Assembly (NCBI RefSeq): GCF_014323565.1 | Contig: NZ_CP058669.1 | Coordinates: forward strand, 1,081,501 to 1,145,500 | From: Hyphobacterium sp. CCMP332 | Lineage (GTDB): Bacteria > Pseudomonadota > Alphaproteobacteria > Caulobacterales > Maricaulaceae | DNA: 64,000 nucleotides | Direction: 5' to 3' | Part shown: positions 53,169-62,646 of the stretch, one piece after another | Layout of the letters: every line of letters begins with the position of its first letter | Position numbering within the stretch: position 1 is the first letter of the stretch | The notes under the pieces: model-generated | Told to the model about the DNA's origin: nothing | Seen by the model: only the letters and a program-made list of their open reading frames with translations | Databases searched by the model: none | Program-made: the position numbers and the translations under genes

Positions 53169-54140
53169 TCAGCTTTCGCCGCTTTCAAGCGGGCCTTCGA
53201 CATGAAGCCGGGGATTCTGGCAAAGGTCGTGAACCAATGCGCCCATCAATGCGCCGTCCGGGCGGCGAATCTGCTCGACGGCCTGACATTCATTGGCCTC
53301 CGGCACGTCCGGCAGGAAGACCGTCCGTCCTTCATTCAGGTGCACTTCTGTTACATCCAGTTCTCGCAGCGAAGCCAGGCGCTGGCCGGAATTGACGATC
53401 ATGCATTCAAACCGGCGCTGGTCGCCGGCTATGACACGCACCGCCGTACGGTCTTCGCTCGGCGAATACGCATCAATCGCACCAACCGCATCCGGCACTT
53501 CATCAAGACACATCCGGACCTCTTCAAAACGGGTGAGAATGTCACGGCTCCAGTCCCATTGGCCGCCGTCTTCGCGGGCACAACCATTATAGACCGCGTC
53601 ATTCACCCGTATGGAGGCAAAAAACGAGCGCTCAATTCCGTCTGCATCCATACACGGCCCGGCCTGGAATGCCGCCGATACCTGGACGTCTTCGGCGTCG
53701 GCCGAGACATAACGCCGAAAGCCGTTCACCATATGGTCCGGCCCCGGGCGCAAACGGGTCAACACCGGATCATGCTCCGCCATCACCATCTGAAGGTCTG
53801 CAAACAGCTCACCGGCAAGCTCGTAGAATTCGAGGTTTGCCCGCCAGTATGGTGCCGCCCCGAGCGCGCTCATGGCATAGGGTGTGTCCGGACGGGTGCC
53901 GGCGAAAGCCGTTCCGACGGGCACATATCGAAATCCTGCAAAGGGTGCCGCATCGGCAGCGCTACCGTCATCACCGGGCATGTTTTCCGGCGCTACTTCC
54001 TCAACAACACTCGGGGCTGACGGCGGCGCGGGAGCCACCGCAGACGCCCTCATATCCCCGGGTTCAAGATCAGTGGGCACGGTCGCGCAACCGGCCAGCA
54101 GCGCCCCCATCATAGCCGATATCGCGATCAGTCGAACCAT
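53169..54140 (-). CDS. Putative lipoprotein, unknown function
   Basis: 323 residues. A lipoprotein signal with LAGC (Cys18) is followed by a Pro/Ala/Glu-rich linker (about 20-65) and a folded part with several cysteines (AGPCMDADG, YNGCARED, VRMCLDE, FECMIV, ANECQAVE, HDLCQNP) that could form three disulfides. I recognise no family. It lies between msrB and the holdfast cluster, on the opposite strand to both. The position next to hfsE may be chance. The cell location is the periplasmic side of a membrane. Confidence 0.7.
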   Translation of the reverse strand: MVRLIAISAMMGALLAGCATVPTDLEPGDMRASAVAPAPPSAPSVVEEVAPENMPGDDGSAADAAPFAGFRYVPVGTAFAGTRPDTPYAMSALGAAPYWRANLEFYELAGELFADLQMVMAEHDPVLTRLRPGPDHMVNGFRRYVSADAEDVQVSAAFQAGPCMDADGIERSFFASIRVNDAVYNGCAREDGGQWDWSRDILTRFEEVRMCLDEVPDAVGAIDAYSPSEDRTAVRVIAGDQRRFECMIVNSGQRLASLRELDVTEVHLNEGRTVFLPDVPEANECQAVEQIRRPDGALMGALVHDLCQNPRLHVEGPLESGES

Positions 54141-54296
54141 TTGCCCTCCCCCGGAAATCGGGATCCCATCATATCGCGAAAACGGTGCAAGACGAAATCG
54201 TCCGGCTTCAGATTTTGCTAACCACGTCTGACAACTGAATCTTTTCGTTATTCGGGCATTATTCCGATGTGATCAATTTGATCGGGAATGGTGACG

Positions 54297-55802
54297 ATGA
54301 GCAAGCGGCATTACGAAACGCAGCCTTTTTCTCCGGCGAATGACGTCTCTCCGGGCTTTGCAGGCCTGGAAAGTGGCCGCGGACGCACGGCAACGCTTGA
54401 AACGATGCGCGAAAAGATTGACCCGCCCACCAACCGGATCGACCGCGCAACGCTCAGCCGCGCGCTTCAGCTGATCGACTCCGGCATTATGGGCAGTCTG
54501 GCCGTTGCTGCTTTCCTGTCGTTTTCGGCCGATTTCTGGCCAATCCTTGTCTTTCTTGGCGTCACAATGTGTGCATTCCGGATGTCTCACCTCTATGTGA
54601 TCCGCGCGCGCAAGCCGGCCTGGAGACACATGGCAACAAGCATTATCGGCCTGGGCCTGGCGGGCATTGCGACGATTATACTCGTGCGGTTGTCAGACCC
54701 GGCGCTCACGCTCGCAGCCACACAACAGGCGAGCGTATCCGCCGCTGCCCTGTTGGTGGTCCACACGGTATATGCCTTCTTCATGGAATATTGGGCGCGC
54801 AGCGGGCGACTGGCCGCGAATGTTGTCATCGTTGGCGCGACGGCAAATGCCCGCCGCCTGATCGATTCCAATGACCGAAACAAGGCGGTCAATATCCTCG
54901 GTATTTTTGACGATCGCAAAGCGCGCAGTCCGTCTATTCTGGCGGGTGCCCCCTATCTGGGCACTCTGGCGGATCTGACAAGCTGGCCGCATCTGCAGGA
55001 AGTCGATCGCATCATCGTCACCGTGACGCCGCACGCCGTAGACCGTGTTCAGAACCTGATTACAAAATTGTCCGGATTGCCGCAGCCCGTCTGCCTCCTG
55101 CTGGACTTCGAGCATTTCAATCCGAAAAAGCAATCGCTGGAAGACATCGCAAATGCACCGGCCGCCCGCTTGTCTGGCAGCCCCGCCACGCCGGGCTGGA
55201 TCATTGCCAAGCGGCTGGAAGATCTGGTGATCGGGTCTCTGATGTTTGTGGCAGCGCTTCCCGTCATGGCTGTCCTGGCCGTTCTGATCAAACTGGACTC
55301 GCCGGGCCCTGTCCTGTTCCGCCAGAAGCGGGAAGGCTTTAATGGCCGCCTGATTGAGGTGTTGAAATTCCGTTCCATGCGCGACGAGCCCGCTCCCAGG
55401 GACGGAGCCGTCCGCCAGGTTGAACGCGACGATCCGCGCGTGACCCGTCTCGGCCGTTTCATTCGCTCAACCAGTCTGGACGAGTTGCCGCAACTCTGGA
55501 ACGTTCTGAAGGGTGAAATGTCGCTGGTTGGTCCCCGGCCGCATGCGCCGGGTATGAAAACCGGCGCAGCGCTGACATCCAGTCTTGTGGGCGAGTATGC
55601 CCATCGGCATCGCGTAAAGCCGGGCCTGACCGGATGGGCGCAGGTCAACGGCTCCCGCGGTCCCCTGCACTCGCCCGAATCCGCCCGTGAGCGCATTCGC
55701 TATGACGTGGAATATATCAGCAAGGCCAGCCTATGGTTTGATCTCTGGATCATGCTGAAAACCGGTCCGGCGCTCCTCGGTGACAAGATCAACGTGCGTT
55801 AG
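54297..55802 (+). CDS. hfsE: Polyprenyl glycosylphosphotransferase, holdfast HfsE type
   Basis: 501 residues from the ATG at 54297 (an ATG at 54288 is also in frame, but sits on the GGGA motif). The N-terminal half has four or five membrane segments and a Rossmann-like domain (NVVIVGATANARRLIDSN). The C-terminal half is the bacterial sugar-transferase domain: PVLFRQKREGFNGR, KFRSMRDE, STSLDELPQLWNVLKGEMS, LVGPRPHAPG. It moves the first sugar phosphate onto undecaprenyl phosphate at the inner membrane, to begin the holdfast repeat unit. It begins the cluster and converges on a glycoside-hydrolase gene, overlapping it by 4 bases. Confidence 0.85.
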   Translation: MSKRHYETQPFSPANDVSPGFAGLESGRGRTATLETMREKIDPPTNRIDRATLSRALQLIDSGIMGSLAVAAFLSFSADFWPILVFLGVTMCAFRMSHLYVIRARKPAWRHMATSIIGLGLAGIATIILVRLSDPALTLAATQQASVSAAALLVVHTVYAFFMEYWARSGRLAANVVIVGATANARRLIDSNDRNKAVNILGIFDDRKARSPSILAGAPYLGTLADLTSWPHLQEVDRIIVTVTPHAVDRVQNLITKLSGLPQPVCLLLDFEHFNPKKQSLEDIANAPAARLSGSPATPGWIIAKRLEDLVIGSLMFVAALPVMAVLAVLIKLDSPGPVLFRQKREGFNGRLIEVLKFRSMRDEPAPRDGAVRQVERDDPRVTRLGRFIRSTSLDELPQLWNVLKGEMSLVGPRPHAPGMKTGAALTSSLVGEYAHRHRVKPGLTGWAQVNGSRGPLHSPESARERIRYDVEYISKASLWFDLWIMLKTGPALLGDKINVR

Positions 55803-56917
55803 GGGCGAACGGTATTCCGCGACCAGTACCGGCGTAATTCCTCTGCCAAAGGGGCATTGTTGACGCGCCGGGTCGCCGCCGGATCGTGGCCGAAAAACGG
55901 ATTCCAGCCATTCTCAACCTGTTCGTAATGGCCCCAACCCGAGGGCCAGTTGAACCAGGCTGAATTGGCACCCTGCTCTTCCATGGATTGAAGGCGCAAA
56001 CGCGCGAATTCCGGGGCACTGAACGCCCAACGGCGGACACCCCATTCCCCGACCATCCAGCGGTCTGCGGCAGGCGGAGAAACTTGCGCCGATTCAGTCG
56101 AAAAAGAAGCAGCGCTATGGTGGGCGGAATGCGTGTAGGCAAAGGGCGAATAATCATGGATGGCCAGCACGGTATGGCCCAACCCTGACAGGTCGAGCTC
56201 GGCCTCATAGGCGGCATTGGCATATCCGTCCGGGCTGATCAGCAAGGGCGTTTCAATATCAATCTCGCGGACAGCACGGGCGATTGCGCGCGCCATCCGG
56301 GGCCACGGTGAGCGGCGCACAACATGGCTGCCATTCGGCTCTACCATCAAGAGGTAACCGGCAACCGCAGGGTTTGCGCGAAACTGCCGGGCGGTCTGCT
56401 GCCACATATCCGCCCAGGCAAGCTGGGCCTCGTCCTCCCGCCAGAGCCGCTCGTCAATCATCGATGACGGGAACCAGCTATCGCCATCGTCGCGATGGAA
56501 CGTGAATTCGGAGCGCTCCGGCCCGGATCGAAAGCCGATGACGGAAAACAGACCGTGACGGGCACACCGCTCAACCAGCTGGGCGAGATGATCGGCAATC
56601 TGATGGTCGATCCGGTAGGGCGCGGTTTCGGTAAAGATGCCGGGGTGCGATAACAGGGCGAGATTGCCGCCATTTACCGCCAGACTGGCAAGCGCGGCGT
56701 CCGTCACCGGGGTTCCGACCGGTCCCGGTCCCAGGAAAGTATCACCGTCAATGTCCGGATAGACCCGCCGCTGCGGCAACACCGCTCCCCGAAGATGCGG
56801 GCCCGTCCTATTGTCCCAGAGATCTATTTTTCGGCGGGTGACAGATCTTTGTCCGCCCATCAATAAGGAGGCTCCACCCGCCAGGAGAACAGAGCGGCGG
56901 TCGGGCCGGATCACCAT
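55799..56917 (-). CDS. Secreted GH5-like glycoside hydrolase, Tat signal
   Basis: 372 residues. A Tat-type signal, RPDRRSVLLAGGASLLMGG, precedes a TIM-barrel hydrolase resembling GH5. Likely catalytic glutamates are in LLMVEPNGSH (acid/base) and MVGEWGVRRW (nucleophile). It starts at the ATG at 56917, 7 bases within the end of hfsK. That coupling places it in the holdfast context, where it could trim or release polysaccharide. It is not part of the classical Caulobacter hfs set. The substrate is unknown. Confidence 0.8.
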   Translation of the reverse strand: MVIRPDRRSVLLAGGASLLMGGQRSVTRRKIDLWDNRTGPHLRGAVLPQRRVYPDIDGDTFLGPGPVGTPVTDAALASLAVNGGNLALLSHPGIFTETAPYRIDHQIADHLAQLVERCARHGLFSVIGFRSGPERSEFTFHRDDGDSWFPSSMIDERLWREDEAQLAWADMWQQTARQFRANPAVAGYLLMVEPNGSHVVRRSPWPRMARAIARAVREIDIETPLLISPDGYANAAYEAELDLSGLGHTVLAIHDYSPFAYTHSAHHSAASFSTESAQVSPPAADRWMVGEWGVRRWAFSAPEFARLRLQSMEEQGANSAWFNWPSGWGHYEQVENGWNPFFGHDPAATRRVNNAPLAEELRRYWSRNTVRP

Positions 56918-58002
56918 GCGTAATAGGACGCCAGCTTGTCGGCTTTTCGCAAAGCCCGTCTGGGTAGACGGCCGACATTTCCGAGCGGCGCTTTCTCGAA
57001 GGCGTCGGCGAGCGATCGCGCGGCCGCCCGCAAGGTTGCCGGCGCTGACGCCGTCAGGATGCATCCTTGAGCCAGAGGAATTTGCGAGCTGCTCAGATTG
57101 CGCTTGAAATCATAGTCACCGGGACCGAGTTCGACACTGTTTCTCCCTTCCGAAGCCGCAACGCGCACCTTCTCCAGAAGCAGCAGCAAGCCCGGGCTCA
57201 ACTTGTTGAAAGCCGGATCATAGGCCGGAAACCAGTAATGGCTGCGGGATTCACTCCCCATGCCGACATGAACGGCTGCAATCTCGCCTCCCACATTGAG
57301 TGTGGAACATATGCCCCGGAACCGGTCCGTCCGCTTCCTGAGCAGAGCTTTGAGCAAGTCTGCGGTCCAGCCAACTGAAAAGACGTCAAAAACACCGGTG
57401 CGTTGATATTGCTGACTTTTCCACTCGATCATGGTGGCAAAAGCCTCCGGGCGATCATCATCCATCCGGAATTCAAAACCACCGTCCGCCTCCTCCAGTT
57501 TGCGCCGGCGTGACCGGATATTGCGAAAGGCTTTTGGCTCCAGTTCCGCGCGCGATTGTTCGAACGCGTCGAAACCATTGGAGATATCAATGATCCACGA
57601 CCCGTCCTGCACGGCGGAATGGCCGCCCCAGCAGGATTGAAGACCGAGCGCGCTGTGGAATTCAAACAGCGGCACGCTGCCAGCCTTCAGCCAGGCCTTC
57701 AGATCAACATCCCGACCTGGCTCGCTGATCACACCATGTACATCGGATAACGGGCCCGCCAGGGGCCGCGCATAACCCACCTTCCCCATTTGCAGGGGCA
57801 GGAAGCCGGCGATCTGGCCATTTTCGCGGACGACAAGCACTCGCGTATCCGATCGCGCTTCTTCACAGCATTCCGCAAATTCCAGACGAAAATAGGGACT
57901 GGCCAACGAAGGATCAGCGTCAGTGAAGGCCGTCCATGCCTGGCGCTCGGCTGAGGACAGCTCGCTGGGCTTCTTTAATTCGGCTTTGATTGAATTCGCC
58001 AT
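56911..58002 (-). CDS. hfsK: GNAT-type acyltransferase, HfsK-like
   Basis: 363 residues from the ATG at 58002. The fold is the FemAB/CelD (BcsL) type of acyltransferase, with KAFRNIRSRRRKLEEADGG at about 160-180 and NVGGEIAAVHVGMG, then YDPAFNKLSPGLLLLL at about 255-290. In Caulobacter, HfsK of this type is needed for a firm holdfast and probably acetylates the polysaccharide. The gene is translationally coupled to the glycoside-hydrolase gene and divergent from hfsF. Other CelD-like acyltransferases look similar, so the symbol rests on context. Confidence 0.75.
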   Translation of the reverse strand: MANSIKAELKKPSELSSAERQAWTAFTDADPSLASPYFRLEFAECCEEARSDTRVLVVRENGQIAGFLPLQMGKVGYARPLAGPLSDVHGVISEPGRDVDLKAWLKAGSVPLFEFHSALGLQSCWGGHSAVQDGSWIIDISNGFDAFEQSRAELEPKAFRNIRSRRRKLEEADGGFEFRMDDDRPEAFATMIEWKSQQYQRTGVFDVFSVGWTADLLKALLRKRTDRFRGICSTLNVGGEIAAVHVGMGSESRSHYWFPAYDPAFNKLSPGLLLLLEKVRVAASEGRNSVELGPGDYDFKRNLSSSQIPLAQGCILTASAPATLRAAARSLADAFEKAPLGNVGRLPRRALRKADKLASYYAW

Positions 58003-58120
58003 GGGCACCCCGGTTTCTGATGCGACATTAGCGAAACAGGGTTTCGTTTTGGTTTCCGGAAATGATGAACGTTGGGCGCCTTCCGCTTTCGCAATAAATC
58101 CGGAGCCTCATACCGCATCG

Positions 58121-58174
58121 AAAAAGGGTCGAAGTCATAACCTCATCCTAAGGTGAATGGCTTCGACCCTTTTT
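58121..58174. terminator. Long hairpin in front of hfsF
   Basis: Arms 58121-58138 and 58157-58174 pair in 17 of 18 positions (AAAAAGGGTCGAAGTCAT against ATGGCTTCGACCCTTTTT), with an 18-base loop. Both strands end in a run of T or A, so it could terminate in either direction. It lies between two divergent genes, where no transcript needs a normal terminator. It may attenuate hfsF or end a small RNA from 58010-58120. Confidence 0.6.
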
Positions 58175-58200
58175 ATGTCCGGATGTTCACGCGATTTTAG

Positions 58201-59706
58201 GTGCTTGTGTGCAGACTGCACCGCTCGATTAGGGAGCTGCGCGCAAGAATGCTCGGCAAGCACATTCTCGGATACCTGCCCGTGCAGATTGCGCGCGCCG
58301 TCGTCGGCTTCGGTGGCGTCGCCATTTTGACGCGCCTGATGCCCGCCGAAATGTATGGCCAGTATGCCCTTGCCCTGGCGGCCATGCACATAACGGCGAT
58401 GGCCTTTCATACCTGGCTAGATGCAGCCGTCGCGCGTTTTCACGCCCGGGCGGACGAACGCGGTCAACTCGCCTCCCATCTAGCGACCATCTATGCCAGT
58501 TTTGCGCTCGTCGGCGCCGGCGTTCTGATCATCGGTGGAATGGCGCTCTGGCTCGCCCCGTTCAGCGTTGCCCTCAAATCAGCCCTTGGATTTGGCCTCG
58601 CGGCCCTCACGCTTCGCTCGCTGCTGGCAATCGGCATTGAATCGCGTCGCGCGGCCGGCGAGATCGCCTCCTATTCAATCTTTGAAACCGCCAACATTCT
58701 GGGCGGATTCGCGCTCGGCATTGCCATTCTGATGGCGACGCCTTTGGGCGCAGCCGGTCCGATTGCCGGCCTGGCACTGGCCAGTCTGATCACATTATTC
58801 TTCGAATTTCCGACCCAGGCGCGCAAATCCACAAGCGGCAAGCTGCGCAAACGCCGGGCGATGGTCTATTTCGCCTATGGCCTGCCGGTGTCGATTTCGC
58901 TGGTCTTCGAGCATCTCCTCTCCGCAGGCGATCGCTTCCTGATCGCCGGATTGATGAATGAGGCCGCGGTCGGCATTTATTCGGCCGGCTATGGCCTCGC
59001 GGATAGAACCATCGACATCCTCTTTATCTGGCTGGGCACAGCCGCAACCCCGCTCATGATCCGGGCGCTTGAAAAGGATGGGCCTGAAGCCGCTCGTAAA
59101 GTCGCCGGGCAGTCCGCCCGCGTCATGGGCTTGATCGGTTTTCCCGCAGCGGCCGGACTGGCGCTGGTGGCCGCCCCGCTCTCAACGGTCATGGTTGGCG
59201 AGGAATATCGCGCCGGGGCCACGCTGATCCTGCCGTGGATCGCGCTGGCTGGCCTGATGAAAGGGCTGATGACCTATTATTTCCACGAAAGCTTCATACT
59301 GAAGCGCAAGACACGCTGGATGGCGGCCATCATGGGCGTCGCCGCTGTAGCCAATATCGGGCTCAATCTCGCCTTGATACCGGTCTTCGGCATTGCCGGT
59401 GCGGCGGCGGCGACGCTGATATCCTATGCCTTGAGCCTTGTTGCCTGTGCTGCGCTCGGACGGTCGCTCTTCCCGCTGCCCCTACCCTGGCTGGACTGGG
59501 GGCGCGCCGCTTGTGCGACCGCCATCATGGCTGGCGTTGTCTACTGGCTACCCGTCTCGGGGCCGGCGCTCCTTGTTCTGCTGGCAAAGGGCGTCTGTGG
59601 CGGCGGCGTATACATCGCCGCGGCACTGGCACTGAACATTGCCGATTGTCGCAGCTGGCTGGGAATTGCCCAGGGCTGGCTGCGCCCTGTGGAGGCATCA
59701 TCATGA
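58201..59706 (+). CDS. hfsF: Polysaccharide flippase (Wzx/MOP type), holdfast HfsF
   Basis: 501 residues from a GTG at 58201, or 485 from the ATG at 58249 (MLGKHILGYLPVQ), which I think is likelier by similarity. Neither has an ideal ribosome site; AGGGAG lies 12 bases before the ATG. There are about 12-14 membrane segments and the MOP-family opening IARAVVGFGGVAILTRLMPA. It moves lipid-linked holdfast repeat units across the inner membrane. The stop overlaps the start of the glycosyltransferase gene by 4 bases. Confidence 0.88.
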   Translation: MLVCRLHRSIRELRARMLGKHILGYLPVQIARAVVGFGGVAILTRLMPAEMYGQYALALAAMHITAMAFHTWLDAAVARFHARADERGQLASHLATIYASFALVGAGVLIIGGMALWLAPFSVALKSALGFGLAALTLRSLLAIGIESRRAAGEIASYSIFETANILGGFALGIAILMATPLGAAGPIAGLALASLITLFFEFPTQARKSTSGKLRKRRAMVYFAYGLPVSISLVFEHLLSAGDRFLIAGLMNEAAVGIYSAGYGLADRTIDILFIWLGTAATPLMIRALEKDGPEAARKVAGQSARVMGLIGFPAAAGLALVAAPLSTVMVGEEYRAGATLILPWIALAGLMKGLMTYYFHESFILKRKTRWMAAIMGVAAVANIGLNLALIPVFGIAGAAAATLISYALSLVACAALGRSLFPLPLPWLDWGRAACATAIMAGVVYWLPVSGPALLVLLAKGVCGGGVYIAAALALNIADCRSWLGIAQGWLRPVEASS

Positions 59707-60632
59707 GTGAATATGCGGACTATTCCAATCGTGCCGCGACAATGGCTTCCGGCATTCAAATGTCGGTCCTGATACCGTTTTACCGCGACGACCCCACACC
59801 TCTGGTGAGTGCGCTTGCTGCCGAAATATCCGCGCATGAGTTGCCGATCGAAATCGTCCTGTTCGACGATGGTGAGCCGGACCCGGACCTAAATACGCGC
59901 ATTGCCCGGGCGGTCGACGCGCTGCCCGCCCCTGCCCGCTTGCTCACCGCCCGCCGGAATGTCGGACGCGCGGCAGGGCGCAACCGGCTGGCCTCCGCCG
60001 CCATCGGCGAGTGGGAACTTTTCCTTGATGCCGACATGACGGTCGCTGAACACTTTTTGCGGACATGGCTTGAGCAAATAGAAACTGACGGGTTTGACGC
60101 CGCATTTGGCGGATACACTGCCGATCCGGTTCAGGACAAGTCGCATCAACTGCATGCCGCACTCGCCCGAAGCAGCGATGAAAACTCTGCGCAATGCCGG
60201 AATGAAATCGGCGCAACGGCGTTTTGCACGAGCAATCTTCTCGCGCGCGCAGACCTGATGCGAAAAGTCGGATTTGATGAGCACTTCACCGGCTGGGGCT
60301 GGGAAGATGTCGATTGGGCCGTACGCGCTGATCAGATCGGTAAACTGATGCATATCGATAATCCGGCAGGCCATGCCGGTTGGCAATCACCCGACATTCT
60401 GCTTGGCAAATTCCGTGATGCCGCGCGCAATTATGCAAGGCTTCTGGAAAAGCACCCGGAACTCGCGGCCCTTCCGGGGGCGAGAGCCGCGCGCATCCTG
60501 AAAGCCATTCCTGGCCAGGCCCTGTTGCGCGGCGTCTGGGCCCTGATGGCGCAATCACCCATCGCGCCGATGAAGGCGCGGACAACCGCCCTCAAACTCT
60601 GGCGTGCCAGCTGGGCCGCGGACGCGATCTGA
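59703..60632 (+). CDS. hfsG: Family 2 glycosyltransferase, holdfast HfsG type
   Basis: 309 residues from the ATG at 59703 within the end of hfsF. GT-A motifs are MSVLIPFYRDDPTPLVSAL, FLDADM (DxD-type metal site) and GWGWEDVDWAVRA (acceptor-side Glu-Asp). It adds a sugar, GlcNAc in the Caulobacter model, to the lipid-linked intermediate on the cytoplasmic face. The longer frame from 59235 is the reading of hfsF in another phase and is not real. The following deacetylase gene overlaps by one base. Confidence 0.88.
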   Translation: MSEYADYSNRAATMASGIQMSVLIPFYRDDPTPLVSALAAEISAHELPIEIVLFDDGEPDPDLNTRIARAVDALPAPARLLTARRNVGRAAGRNRLASAAIGEWELFLDADMTVAEHFLRTWLEQIETDGFDAAFGGYTADPVQDKSHQLHAALARSSDENSAQCRNEIGATAFCTSNLLARADLMRKVGFDEHFTGWGWEDVDWAVRADQIGKLMHIDNPAGHAGWQSPDILLGKFRDAARNYARLLEKHPELAALPGARAARILKAIPGQALLRGVWALMAQSPIAPMKARTTALKLWRASWAADAI

Positions 60633-61402
60633 TGATGACAGAAAACGCTTATATCCCTTCGTCTGGCCTGTCCGGAAAACTCAAGCGTTTTCGGGCCCGC
60701 CTGTTTGAGCGGGATCCGATCCACATCGCGCCTGATCGGCTCGTTGTGTCGATAACGTTCGATGATTTTCCGAAATCCGCCGTCGAATGCGGCGCTGCGG
60801 AGCTGGAAAAACGCGGTTGGCGCGGCACCTGGTACGCTGCGGCCGGTTTTGCCGGAACCGACACGCATCATGGACCCATGTTTGACGGCAGCGATATCCG
60901 GCGGCTCGCAGATAGCGGGCATGAAATTGCCTGCCATACGCTCAATCATATTGACCTCGGGCAAACCTCGGCCAGCGAAACATTGGCGGACGTCAAAGCC
61001 AATCGCGATGCGCTGACTGCGCTCGGATATCATTCCGGGCTTCCGGCCTTCGCCTATCCATTTGGCGAAGCTTCCCCGGCCAGCAAGCGCGTGCTCGCCC
61101 GGAACTTCGAGACCCTTCGCGGTGTGCGCCCCGGCATCAACCGGGCGGGCGATGACCGAAATCTCCTGAAAGCGGTCGGCATTGATGGCGGCGAAAGCGG
61201 ACTTGCCACGGCAAAAGCCTATGTCGATGAAGGTGCATCCCGGCCCGGCTGGCTGATTTTCTATGCCCACGATATTCAGGAAAACCCGACCGAATGGGGT
61301 TGCACTGCGGATCAGTTCCGGGATCTGCTCGATCATGTTTCGAAAAGCGGTGCGAACGTCCTGCCAGTGACCGAGGCCTATCGGACACTGACATCGTCAT
61401 AG
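60632..61402 (+). CDS. hfsH: Polysaccharide deacetylase, holdfast HfsH type
   Basis: 256 residues. NodB-homology motifs are VVSITFDDFPKSAVECGAAE, where the Asp pair holds metal and base, and EIACHTLNHIDLGQTSASE with the metal-binding histidines. A late segment LIFYAHDIQENPTEWG carries the C-terminal His. In Caulobacter, HfsH removes acetyl groups from GlcNAc and makes the holdfast adhesive and cohesive. Its ATG overlaps the hfsG stop, and its 3' end overlaps the convergent polymerase gene by 25 bases. Confidence 0.9.
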   Translation: MMTENAYIPSSGLSGKLKRFRARLFERDPIHIAPDRLVVSITFDDFPKSAVECGAAELEKRGWRGTWYAAAGFAGTDTHHGPMFDGSDIRRLADSGHEIACHTLNHIDLGQTSASETLADVKANRDALTALGYHSGLPAFAYPFGEASPASKRVLARNFETLRGVRPGINRAGDDRNLLKAVGIDGGESGLATAKAYVDEGASRPGWLIFYAHDIQENPTEWGCTADQFRDLLDHVSKSGANVLPVTEAYRTLTSS

Positions 61403-62646
61403 CGCCGCGGCAGGGCGAGACGCGCAGCGGTTGCCACGAACAACACCCAGGTAATCGCATTTCGCTGCAACAGATTACTCTCTGAAATACTGATCAGCGC
61501 GACCAGAATCAGAAAAATCAGCGCCCAGAACACCTCCGGCCCGCGAAACAGCCGCCCGGCGGCCCGGACGATGGAAATCAGGAGCGACATCGCCATCAGG
61601 ATGATGCCCGGAAGCCCAATGCCGAGAGCAATCTCCAGCCAGCCATTATGCGCAGTCGGTACGGGCCATTGCGTGCGCTGACGAACCCAGTAGGCCGGCC
61701 CATAAACCCCGTCCCAGAAGGCACCATAGCCATATCCCGTCCAGGGACGCGCCTGGATCTGGTCCGCCAGAACCAGCCAGATATCTGTTCGGCCCGTCAG
61801 CGTGGCGTCGCGGCCAAGCGCCTCCAGAATGGCGACGGGCGCGATCGAAAACATCAGAACGACGATAAAGACGACAAGCCCGCCGCCTATGAGAATGAGC
61901 GAGGAAAAGCCAAATCCCCGGCGGATCAGATGAATGGCCGCAATGCCCGCCAGGGCCAGCATCAGCGCCAGCAAAGCCGTCTTGGATGTCGACATCAGGA
62001 CCAGCCCCGCCTGAAACGCCGCAAGTCCCCACCAGATCATCTTGTGCCGCGGCTGGCAGACAGATGCCGCCAGCGCCGCCGTCGTACCGAACGCCATCAT
62101 GGCGCCGAGCGTGTTCTTCTCCCACCAGATACCCTTCCACGCGCCGACGTGAATGTCGTGGTGAACGGCAATGCCGGGAAAAGCGAGCGACATGACGGCG
62201 CTCATCACGCCAAGCACCACGAAAACGACCGCAAAAAGCGTGATCAATTCCCGCCAGTTAAAGCGCGACGCCAGAAGCAGGCCGAACAGCGTTGTCATGA
62301 CCAGCGCAAAGCCCCGGCGCTGCGTTAGACCCGCATCCACCGACCACATGAAGGACACAAAACAGAGTATGGAGAGTGTGAGGATCAGCGGCGTCCGCCA
62401 CAGCACTTCCAGAGTGCGTGCAGGCGTAATAACCATCCAGCCGATCGTCAGGGCGTAAACAGGCAACCACATCACGCGAAGAATGTCCGCCCCTTCCGGA
62501 TCGGGGGTATCCGCCAGTAATGGGCCCAGCAAGCCCTGCGACACCAGAAACAGGATCAGACCGGCTAGAAAGAATTCCAGCGGGCGAAGTACATTCATCC
62601 GCGGCGCGGATCGCAAATTCCGGATATGGATGCTGACGTCGGTCAA
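61378..62646 (-). CDS. hfsC: O-antigen ligase/polymerase-like protein, holdfast HfsC type
   Basis: 422 residues from a TTG at 62646 that overlaps the stop of hfsB (TTGA), or from the ATG at 62598. About ten membrane segments and a Wzy_C-type periplasmic loop (GRTDIWLVLADQIQARPWTG; PVPTAHNGWLEIALG) are visible. Such proteins link repeat units into polymer in the periplasm. In Caulobacter, HfsC and HfsI have this role. It is the third gene of an hfsA-B-C operon. Confidence 0.82.
   Translation of the reverse strand: MTDVSIHIRNLRSAPRMNVLRPLEFFLAGLILFLVSQGLLGPLLADTPDPEGADILRVMWLPVYALTIGWMVITPARTLEVLWRTPLILTLSILCFVSFMWSVDAGLTQRRGFALVMTTLFGLLLASRFNWRELITLFAVVFVVLGVMSAVMSLAFPGIAVHHDIHVGAWKGIWWEKNTLGAMMAFGTTAALAASVCQPRHKMIWWGLAAFQAGLVLMSTSKTALLALMLALAGIAAIHLIRRGFGFSSLILIGGGLVVFIVVLMFSIAPVAILEALGRDATLTGRTDIWLVLADQIQARPWTGYGYGAFWDGVYGPAYWVRQRTQWPVPTAHNGWLEIALGIGLPGIILMAMSLLISIVRAAGRLFRGPEVFWALIFLILVALISISESNLLQRNAITWVLFVATAARLALPRRYDDVSVR

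Noticed and set aside
54053-54066. CCCCGGGTTCAAGA in the host lipoprotein gene as a palindrome copy
   Set aside because: One half-site only, outside the island, in a different phase; treated as coincidence.
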